Below, one piece after another: positions 1-4,853 of a stretch of DNA of 7,282 nt. The stretch is from Pseudomonadota bacterium. GTDB lineage: Bacteria; Pseudomonadota; Gammaproteobacteria; Burkholderiales; Burkholderiaceae_D. The position numbers and the translations under genes were made by a program. Position 1 is the stretch's first letter; every line of letters begins with the position of its first letter. The notes under the pieces are model-generated. The model worked only from the letters and a program-made list of their open reading frames with translations, was not told the DNA's origin and did not search any database. Location of the stretch: the NCBI GenBank assembly GCA_023391395.1, contig JAEWBA010000298.1, positions 1 to 7,282 of the forward strand. The letters are read 5' to 3'.

Positions 1-33
1 GGGTAAGGCTCGACATGAGGAAAAGCACTCGCA

Positions 34-57
34 TCAAAACGCTGCCGGATGGCAGCG
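34..57 (-). terminator. Probable intrinsic terminator downstream of the YjfB-type gene
   Basis: Read on the minus strand, CGCTGCC-ATCC-GGCAGCG forms a perfect 7-bp GC-rich stem with a 4-base loop (positions 57-40), directly followed by TTTT (39-36... in the minus direction, then GATG). It lies about 75 bases after the stop codon of the minus-strand gene at 131-322, so it could end that transcript. The T run is short, which lowers confidence. The plus-strand side of the stem has no T run, so it would not work for a gene entering from the left. The rest of 1-130 shows no supportable gene. Confidence 0.5.
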
Positions 58-130
58 GAGCCTATTGTAAGGGAATAAGAAAAGCTCGGTCTTGGCCGTG
101 CCGGCCCGTGCCCGGCAGAGAGCGCAATAT

Positions 131-322
131 TCAGGCAGTCGTGTTGACGTTCTGACCGAGGTGCGCCGGCAAGGAGGGCGGCTGAGGAAGCGTCTGGATC
201 AGCGCCAGGGCGCCGGCGGCTTGGGAGGCAAGCGCTTTCTTCAATACTGCGACACCGATTTCCTGTTCCGTGCGCGCAGCCGCCATGCTGCTTGCAAGAT
301 GGGCAATTGCCGTGACTTCCAT
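131..322 (-). CDS. YjfB family putative motility protein (63 aa)
   Basis: This small protein matches my memory of the YjfB_motility family (Bacillus subtilis YjfB and many short proteobacterial proteins). Seen features are the N-terminal MEVTAIAHLASSMAAARTEQ, the core VAVLKKALASQAAGALALIQ (about residues 24-43) and the tail LPAHLGQNVNTTA. The family is about 60 residues, so it is full length. It has no signal peptide or membrane segment; the first two thirds look helical and amphipathic. The biochemical role is unknown; the motility link in Bacillus rests on control by its flagellar sigma factor, as I recall. The start is supported by GGAG six bases before ATG. A sigma-28-like promoter lies upstream and a terminator-like hairpin downstream, so it looks monocistronic. 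Confident of the family, not of the function. Confidence 0.85.
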   Translation of the reverse strand: MEVTAIAHLASSMAAARTEQEIGVAVLKKALASQAAGALALIQTLPQPPSLPAHLGQNVNTTA

Positions 323-340
323 ACCGTTCTCCGTGAAGGC

Positions 341-394
341 GGTTTCAAAACATACCCGGCTGCTGGCAGGCCTAGTTCGCTTCGATCTGAAACC
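341..394 (-). other. Long-range inverted repeat in the yjfB-type leader
   Basis: In the predicted minus-strand leader, GGTTTCA (394-388) is exactly complementary to TGAAACC (347-341). One G-U and one A-U pair extend this to nine pairs, closing a loop of roughly 36 bases. The downstream arm ends nine bases before the Shine-Dalgarno GGAG (332-329). It could fold into a leader hairpin that affects ribosome access, or it may be chance. No known riboswitch class is recognised. Confidence 0.3.
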
Positions 395-404
395 TATCTT
401 GGGT

Positions 405-431
405 TTATCGGCAGGGCCGCGGCATTCTTGA
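405..431 (-). promoter_or_regulatory. Sigma-28 (FliA) type flagellar promoter for the yjfB-type gene
   Basis: On the minus strand TCAAGAAT (431-424), an 11-base spacer and GCCGATAA (412-405) match the flagellar sigma consensus TAAAGTTT-N11-GCCGATAA. The -10 matches at all eight positions, the spacer is exact and the -35 matches at five of eight; TCAAG is a common -35 start in pseudomonads and betaproteobacteria, from memory. Transcription would begin near 398, giving a leader of about 75 bases before the ATG at 322. The gene served is a putative motility protein, which fits independently. Confidence 0.72.
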
Positions 432-441
432 GGCGGACGGC

Positions 442-457
442 GCGGTAGAATACCGCC
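442..457 (+). promoter_or_regulatory. Candidate -10 element within a short palindrome at the tsaB start
   Basis: TAGAAT (446-451) matches the sigma-70 -10 consensus at five of six positions and ends six bases before the tsaB ATG, so transcription would start at or next to the start codon. It sits in a perfect palindrome GCGGTA-GAA-TACCGC (442-456). No good -35 is seen; ATTCTT (424-429) at a 16-base spacing is weak. There is also no clear Shine-Dalgarno sequence, which fits a leaderless message. The real promoter may lie elsewhere. Confidence 0.4.
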
Positions 458-1153
458 ATGTCCGCATCCACCATTCTTGCCCTCGAAACCTCATCCGAAC
501 TTGCCTCGGTCGCCTTGCTGCGCGGCGAGGAATTGATTGTGCGGGAAAGCGGCGGCGTGCAAACCCATTCCCAGTCCGTTTTGCCCATGGTGCAGGCGGT
601 GCTGAAGGAAGCGGGGATCGCGCTCGCCCAATGCGACGCCATTGCATTCGGTGCCGGGCCGGGTTCCTTTACCGGCGTGCGCACGGCCTGTGGGGTGGCG
701 CAAGGCCTCGCCTTCGGCAGTGCACGACCGCTGGTACCGGTGGTAACGCTGACGGCGGTGGCCCAGGCCTGCCGCGAACGCACCGGCGCCGCCGACGTGC
801 TGGCGGTGCTGGATGCGCGCATGGAGGAAGTGTACTGGGCGCAGTATCGCTATCAGGATGGTTGGCAAACCGTAATTGCGCCGCGGCTGTCGGCGGCCAG
901 CGACGTGGCGCCGGAAGGCGAAGTGGTCTTGTGCGGCAATGGCTTTTCCGCGTACGCCACGGCATTCGCAGCATTGGCCGAGAAGTATCCGGTCCACGCG
1001 AACCTCGTGCCGCACGCGGCACAGGTGGCGCGGCTCGCCACGCGTGCGCTGGCCGAAGGAAAGACCGTGGAAGCGCGCGATGCGCAGCCGCTATATCTGC
1101 GCAACAAGGTGGCGCTCACCACGCTCGAGCGCGCGGCGAAGGTGGCGACATGA
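458..1153 (+). CDS. tsaB: tRNA N6-threonylcarbamoyladenosine biosynthesis protein TsaB (YeaZ)
   Basis: TsaB is a cytoplasmic ASKHA-fold protein that, with TsaD and TsaE, transfers the threonylcarbamoyl group made by TsaC onto A37 of ANN-decoding tRNAs. TsaB itself is a non-catalytic scaffold dimerising with TsaD. Visible hallmarks are the N-terminal strand ILALETSSE (6-14), HSQSVLPMV (37-45) and the signature FGAGPGSFTGVRT (64-76). At 231 residues it has the usual family length. The ATG at 458 starts right before the conserved first strand; no Shine-Dalgarno precedes it. It heads the operon, and its stop overlaps the rimI start as ATGA, an arrangement common for tsaB-rimI pairs. No key motif is missing. 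Confidence 0.96.
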   Translation: MSASTILALETSSELASVALLRGEELIVRESGGVQTHSQSVLPMVQAVLKEAGIALAQCDAIAFGAGPGSFTGVRTACGVAQGLAFGSARPLVPVVTLTAVAQACRERTGAADVLAVLDARMEEVYWAQYRYQDGWQTVIAPRLSAASDVAPEGEVVLCGNGFSAYATAFAALAEKYPVHANLVPHAAQVARLATRALAEGKTVEARDAQPLYLRNKVALTTLERAAKVAT

Positions 1154-1635
1154 GCGCAGTGCGTGAAGCGGTGGCGAGCTTCCCCTTGCAGCTGCGCTAT
1201 GCCCGCATGCGGACCGAGGATATCCCCGAAGTGACCGTCATCGAGGAGTCCGTCTACCCCTATCCCTGGACGCGCGGCAATTTCCTCGACTCGCTTTACA
1301 GCGGCTACGAGAGCTGGACCCTGCGCGAGGACTCGGGCGCGCTGGCCGGCTATTTTCTGCTGATGCTGGCGGTCGATGAAGCGCATCTGCTGAACATCAC
1401 GGTGCGCCGCGACCTGCACGGCAAGGGACTGGGACGCATGCAACTGGACAAGGCCGTTCAACTGGCGCGCGACAAGGGCATGACTTCGCTGCTGCTGGAA
1501 GTACGGCCGTCCAACACGCGGGCGCTGGCCGTTTATCGTGCCTATGGATTCGTCGAGATCGGACGGCGCAAGGCGTATTACCCCGCTGCTGGCCATAGCC
1601 GCGAGGACGCGATCGTGATGAGGTTGGCGCTATGA
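1150..1635 (+). CDS. rimI: Ribosomal protein S18 alanine N-acetyltransferase RimI
   Basis: RimI is a GNAT-family enzyme that acetylates the N-terminal alanine of ribosomal protein S18 using acetyl-CoA. The 161-residue product shows the acetyl-CoA loop VRRDLHGKGLG (85-95), the strand LLLEVRPSN (114-122) and the C-terminal RRKAYYP (139-145) with REDAIVM (151-157). E117 and Y129 align with the catalytic Glu103 and Tyr115 of E. coli RimI, with the same spacing of 12. The start at 1150 is chosen because it overlaps the tsaB stop by four bases, has GAAGG seven to eight bases upstream, and gives the normal family length; the frame stays open far upstream inside tsaB, but that is antecedent shadow. 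The stop overlaps the next gene as ATGA, implying translational coupling. Confidence 0.95.
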   Translation: MSAVREAVASFPLQLRYARMRTEDIPEVTVIEESVYPYPWTRGNFLDSLYSGYESWTLREDSGALAGYFLLMLAVDEAHLLNITVRRDLHGKGLGRMQLDKAVQLARDKGMTSLLLEVRPSNTRALAVYRAYGFVEIGRRKAYYPAAGHSREDAIVMRLAL

Positions 1636-2438
1636 CGAATTCTTCGCGACGGCGCGAGCTTCTCCTGGAGGAGATGGGCTTGGGCCCCATATGGGTAAGC
1701 CGTGAGCGCATGCCGGCCCCGGCTGAGGCAGAAGATTCTTCGCGCGCCGATGTGGTGGCGACGCCGATGGTGGTGCCGGAAGATCCGCCTTTTATCGATG
1801 AGCCCGTCCCCGTCTCCGCCTTGGCGGAGCTTGCGCCACCGCAAGCGCCGGCCGGCGCCGTCGCCGGCATGGATTGGGCGCAGCTCAAATCCACGGTTTC
1901 CCAGTGCATGAAGTGCGACCTATGCCGGGGACGCACCAATACTGTGTTCGGAGTAGGGGACGAAAAGGCGAAATGGCTGTTCGTGGGTGAAGGTCCGGGC
2001 CGTAACGAGGATGCCCGCGGCGAACCTTTCGTCGGCGCCGCCGGCAAGCTGCTCGACAATATGCTGCTCGCCATGGGCCTGCGGCGCGGCCAGAATGCCT
2101 ATATCGCCAATATCGTGAAGTGCCGGCCGACCGATCCGGGCGGCCGCGACCGACCGCCCACGCCCGAAGAAGTCGCCGCCTGCATGCCGTATCTGGAGCG
2201 CCAGATCGCCCTCATCCAGCCTGCCATCATCATTGCGCTCGGCAAGACCGCGGGTTGTTCGCTGTTGCAGGTCGATCCGGATACGCCGGTGTCCCGGTTG
2301 CGCGGGACCGTGCATCGCCATGCCGGCTTACCGCTGGTCGTCACCTACCATCCTGCCTACCTGCTGCGCAATCTCGCCGACAAGAAAAAAGCCTGGGCCG
2401 ATCTGTGCCTGGCGAAGGCGACTTATGCCGGCTCCTGA
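1632..2438 (+). CDS. Family 4 uracil-DNA glycosylase with HolD-like N-terminal peptide
   Basis: This enzyme removes uracil from DNA to start base excision repair. The catalytic domain (about 80-268) has all family 4 marks: GEGPGRNEDARGEPFVG (119-135) as motif 1, HPAYLLRN (240-247) as motif 2, and iron-sulfur cysteines C92 and C95 (CMKC), C164 (IVKCRP) and C184 with the order and spacing expected for a [4Fe-4S] cluster. Residues 27-79 form a Pro/Ala/Glu-rich, probably disordered linker. Residues 6-24 carry RRELLLEEMGLGPIWVSR, which is not part of the glycosylase fold and resembles the N-terminal peptide of DNA polymerase III psi. The start overlaps the rimI stop by four bases and has GAGG eight bases upstream. 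Thermophilic family 4 enzymes are near 200 residues, so the extra length here is the extension. Confidence 0.94.
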   Translation: MTNSSRRRELLLEEMGLGPIWVSRERMPAPAEAEDSSRADVVATPMVVPEDPPFIDEPVPVSALAELAPPQAPAGAVAGMDWAQLKSTVSQCMKCDLCRGRTNTVFGVGDEKAKWLFVGEGPGRNEDARGEPFVGAAGKLLDNMLLAMGLRRGQNAYIANIVKCRPTDPGGRDRPPTPEEVAACMPYLERQIALIQPAIIIALGKTAGCSLLQVDPDTPVSRLRGTVHRHAGLPLVVTYHPAYLLRNLADKKKAWADLCLAKATYAGS

Positions 2439-3381
2439 CCCGGATACCGCAAGCTGCCAAGCGCGCTTTCACCACCGCTGGGGGCATCTGCGCGACGTCC
2501 ATGTCCGCGCTCTCGCCTGGCTGCTCGATTCCCCTGACTTGCTCGATCCCTTGGCGGCGCAGTGGCAGGGAAGAATTGCCAGCCTTGGGCCCGTGCAAGC
2601 GGCGACCGCCGGATGGCTGACTGCCCTGGACGCGGCGCCCGGCGAATTGCACGCGTGGCTGGGAGAGCGGATTCCGGCTCGCCTGGGACGCTATGCCGAA
2701 AAGCTGATGGCTTTCTACTTTCAGCGGCAAGGCGTGTTGTTTGCGCATGGATTGCAACTGCGCGGCGCGCACAATGAGACCCTGGGCGAATTCGATTTCC
2801 TGCTGTGGGAGGGGAAGGAGCTGGTGCATTGGGAGTTCGCCAGCAAATTCTATCTGCTCGAATCCGGGCTGGCGGCCCCGGATTCGGATGCCTATGTCGG
2901 CCCCAATCTGGCCGATACGCTGGGCGCGAAGCTACGCAAGATCATGGACAAGCAACTCGCCTTGTCCCTCCACCCAGCGGCTCAGGCCATCCTGCCGCAG
3001 GCGGTGGCGCGGGCGCAGGCACTGGTGAAGGGCTGGTTGTTCTATCGGGGGCCGGTGCCGGCACCGGTTTCCGGCGTCTCGAAGCAGCATTGCCGCGGAT
3101 TCTGGTGTCCGATCGAGGAATTCGACGAGTGCTCGGCCGATGCCTATATCCTCTTGCCGCGCCTGTCCTGGCTGGCGCCGGCACGCGCCGAGGAAGATCA
3201 GTGCATGAGCGGCATGGAACTGCACATGCGGCTGCGGGACGGCTTCGAGCGCGATGCGACGCCGCAATTGATTGCCCTCATGCGCCAGGAGGCGGGGGAA
3301 TGGCGCGAAGGCGAACGCGGTTTCATCGTGCCGACGGATTGGAGCGAGCGGGCCGGCCTTGCGCGCAATCTTGTCGCTTGA
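2425..3381 (+). CDS. DUF1853 family protein, function unknown, possible PD-(D/E)XK-like fold
   Basis: The 318-residue product matches my memory of the DUF1853 family. The best conserved-looking block is RYAEKLMAFYFQ (89-100), GEFDFLLW (121-128) and HWEFASKFYL (135-144), with a second block HCRGFWCPIEEF (222-233) and LPRLSWLAP after it. E92, D124, E137 and K141 are laid out like a restriction-endonuclease-type core, but Glu and Lys are separated by three residues rather than one, so nuclease activity is only a hypothesis. There is no signal peptide or membrane segment; it should be cytoplasmic. The start at 2425 overlaps the UDG by 14 bases and has GAAGG six bases upstream; an earlier in-frame ATG at 2233 lies deep in the UDG and lacks this support. 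As the last gene of the operon with a repair enzyme, a nucleic-acid role is plausible. Confidence 0.85.
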   Translation: MPAPDPDTASCQARFHHRWGHLRDVHVRALAWLLDSPDLLDPLAAQWQGRIASLGPVQAATAGWLTALDAAPGELHAWLGERIPARLGRYAEKLMAFYFQRQGVLFAHGLQLRGAHNETLGEFDFLLWEGKELVHWEFASKFYLLESGLAAPDSDAYVGPNLADTLGAKLRKIMDKQLALSLHPAAQAILPQAVARAQALVKGWLFYRGPVPAPVSGVSKQHCRGFWCPIEEFDECSADAYILLPRLSWLAPARAEEDQCMSGMELHMRLRDGFERDATPQLIALMRQEAGEWREGERGFIVPTDWSERAGLARNLVA

Positions 3382-3425
3382 TTACTTCGCTTCGGGCCTA
3401 TGACTGCTGTAACTGCAACAAGCCG

Positions 3426-4694
3426 TCAATGCTTGACTTCGCCGATCAGAGTTAACGAGTCCTTTTCGCGCTGATTGGCAGCATGGCGGCGCATCACTAG
3501 CATGATGGTGCCGGCCACGAAGAGGCCGAACAGTATGATCACGGTATTGATATTCATGTCGAGCTTGATCATCAGCGCATACAGCATGAGCATAGTCAGG
3601 ACCGACAGGTTTTCGTTGAAATTCTGTACCGCGATCGAATGGCCGGCCGAGAGCAGCACGTGACCGCGGTGCTGCAGCAGGGCGTTCATCGGTACGACGA
3701 AATAGCCTGACATGACGCCGACCAGAACCAGCAGAGGGTAGGCCATCCAGACGTTGGTCACCAGGGTCATGGTCATGACGATCAGGCCCATCGCTATGCC
3801 CAGAGGCATCACGGTCAGCGATTTCTTCAAGGGGATGAACCTGGCGGCGGCAGTGGCGCCCACCGCGACGCCGATGGCAAATACGCCCTGCAGGATGGCA
3901 GCCTTGTCGAGCGGCATGTTCAGCGAAACTTCCGCCCATTTCAGGACGATGAATTGCAGAGTCGCGCCGGCGCCCCAGAACAGCGTCGTGATCGCCAGCG
4001 AGATCTGGCCCAGCTTGTCCTTCCACAGCGTGGTGAAGCAATTGGCGAAATCGGCGACCAACTTGATCGGGTTGCGTTCCTGGTGCGGATAGCGCGCGCC
4101 GGTATCGGGAATCTTCAGGTTGAATGCCGCCGCCAAAAGATAGACGACCATGATGACAAGAAGCGCCGCTTCAGCCGGCGTGTCGATGCCGAGATCGATC
4201 ATCGGCACATCGATGCTCAGCAATCCGGCAGCGATCTTGGGATTGATGAGCGCGCCGCCCATCACGGTGCCCAGGATGATGGAGATGACGGTCAAGCCTT
4301 CGATCCAGCCATTGGCCGCAACCAGCTTTTCAGGCGGGAGCAGTTCGGTCAGGATGCCGTACTTCGCCGGCGAATAGGCAGCGGCGCCGAAGCCCACTAC
4401 GGCATAGGCGAGCAGGGGATGAGATTCGAAGAACATCAGGCCACAGCCGACGATCTTGATGAGATTGGTGATGAACATCACCCGGCCCTTGGGCAGCGAA
4501 TCGGCGAAGGCACCGACGAAGGCAGCGAGCAGGACGTAGGACAGGACGAAGAACAGTTTCAACATCGGCGTCATCCACGCCGGCGCTTCCATTTGCACCA
4601 ATAACGCGATGGCCGCGATCAAGAGAGCATTGTCCGCAAGCGACGAAAAAAACTGCGCCGCCATGATGGTGTAAAAACCGCGATTCATCCGCAT
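3426..4694 (-). CDS. lplT: Lysophospholipid transporter LplT (MFS)
   Basis: LplT is an inner-membrane major facilitator that flips lysophospholipids, chiefly lysophosphatidylethanolamine, to the cytoplasmic face for re-acylation by Aas. The protein is about 422 residues with around 12 hydrophobic segments. Diagnostic blocks close to E. coli LplT are the TM1 motif SLADNALLIAAIALL, the loop SPAKYGILTELLPPEKLVAANG, and the C-terminal half motif FVVPMNALLQHRGH followed by AGHSIAVQNFNENLS. The start at 4694 (MRMNRGFYTI) or 4688 (MNRGFYTI) fits the family; GAGA lies 13 bases before 4694. The longer reading from 4775 adds a basic 27-residue tail unlike the family. It is convergent with DUF1853 and divergent from alr. 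No aas gene is adjacent in the window, unlike the E. coli lplT-aas arrangement. Confidence 0.93.
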   Translation of the reverse strand: MRMNRGFYTIMAAQFFSSLADNALLIAAIALLVQMEAPAWMTPMLKLFFVLSYVLLAAFVGAFADSLPKGRVMFITNLIKIVGCGLMFFESHPLLAYAVVGFGAAAYSPAKYGILTELLPPEKLVAANGWIEGLTVISIILGTVMGGALINPKIAAGLLSIDVPMIDLGIDTPAEAALLVIMVVYLLAAAFNLKIPDTGARYPHQERNPIKLVADFANCFTTLWKDKLGQISLAITTLFWGAGATLQFIVLKWAEVSLNMPLDKAAILQGVFAIGVAVGATAAARFIPLKKSLTVMPLGIAMGLIVMTMTLVTNVWMAYPLLVLVGVMSGYFVVPMNALLQHRGHVLLSAGHSIAVQNFNENLSVLTMLMLYALMIKLDMNINTVIILFGLFVAGTIMLVMRRHAANQREKDSLTLIGEVKH

Positions 4695-4724
4695 TTGCTT
4701 GTGCCGATCTCTTTTCCGGCTTGC

Positions 4725-4733
4725 TTTATACCA
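4725..4733 (-). promoter_or_regulatory. Extended -10 promoter candidate for lplT
   Basis: On the minus strand TG-G-TATAAA (4733-4725) matches the extended -10 pattern TGnTATAAT at all but the last position. Transcription would start near 4718, giving a leader of about 24 bases before the start at 4694. TTGGCC (4757-4752) is the nearest -35-like hexamer, but its 21-base spacing is too long; extended -10 promoters tolerate that. The location excludes the 27-residue N-terminal extension of the longer lplT reading, because the ATG at 4775 would lie upstream of the transcript. Confidence 0.45.
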
Positions 4734-4786
4734 TGAATACCCTACGCCACAGGCCAATTCGTACCGCTTCGGCAATGCGTCTCCGG

Positions 4787-4792
4787 TAAAAT
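4787..4792 (+). promoter_or_regulatory. -10 element candidate for alr-radA
   Basis: TAAAAT (4787-4792) in the context CGGTAAAATGCC matches the sigma-70 -10 at five of six positions and resembles the CGGTAGAATACC block before tsaB. The -35 region at the right spacing (CCGCTT, 4764-4769) is poor. Transcription would start near 4799, about 55 bases before the alr ATG, and upstream of the alternative ATG at 4791 only by overlap, which argues against that start. Confidence 0.4.
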
Positions 4793-4800
4793 GCCCCTTG

Positions 4801-4824
4801 GTGCGGCGCTTCGCTTTGCTGCAC
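4801..4824 (+). other. Hairpin at the 5' end of the predicted alr leader
   Basis: GTGCGGC (4801-4807) pairs with GCTGCAC (4818-4824) as a 7-bp stem with one G-U pair and a 10-base loop. It would lie at the extreme 5' end of a transcript starting near 4799. No T run follows, so it is not a terminator. It may stabilise the message, or be chance in GC-rich DNA. Confidence 0.25.
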
Positions 4825-4853
4825 TTGTTGAAGATTCAAGGCCGCCTCTTTCC

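Noticed and set aside
64..69. TACAAT -10-like hexamer on the minus strand
   Set aside because: No -35 at a workable distance, and transcription would run straight into the terminator-like hairpin at 57-40.
99..117. TGCCGG/CCGGCA hairpin as terminator for the YjfB-type gene
   Set aside because: On the minus strand the nearest T run is about 13 bases after the stem, too far; the hairpin at 40-57 is a better candidate.
92..448. 118-codon plus-strand open frame
   Set aside because: It is antisense to the YjfB-type gene, runs through its promoter, has no recognisable family character and no Shine-Dalgarno.
631..1149. Upstream in-frame extension of rimI inside tsaB
   Set aside because: The sequence is Arg/Gly/Ala-rich shadow of tsaB; RimI is complete from 1150 with normal length and a good Shine-Dalgarno.
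853..1596. 247-codon minus-strand open frame opposite tsaB and rimI
   Set aside because: Both strands' frames are open because of GC-rich codon bias; tsaB and rimI are certain on the plus strand.
2233..2424. Earlier ATG for the DUF1853 gene
   Set aside because: It would overlap the UDG by over 200 bases and add residues of shadow composition; 2425 has a well-spaced GAAGG.
3371..3440. Bidirectional terminator between DUF1853 and lplT
   Set aside because: Only a 5-bp stem (CAAGC 3419-3423 with GCTTG 3431-3435) overlapping the lplT stop was found, with no T run; not convincing, although some terminator is expected between convergent genes.
3954..4604. 216-codon plus-strand open frame opposite lplT
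   Set aside because: Rich in charged and Gln residues because it mirrors hydrophobic transmembrane codons of lplT; no family character.
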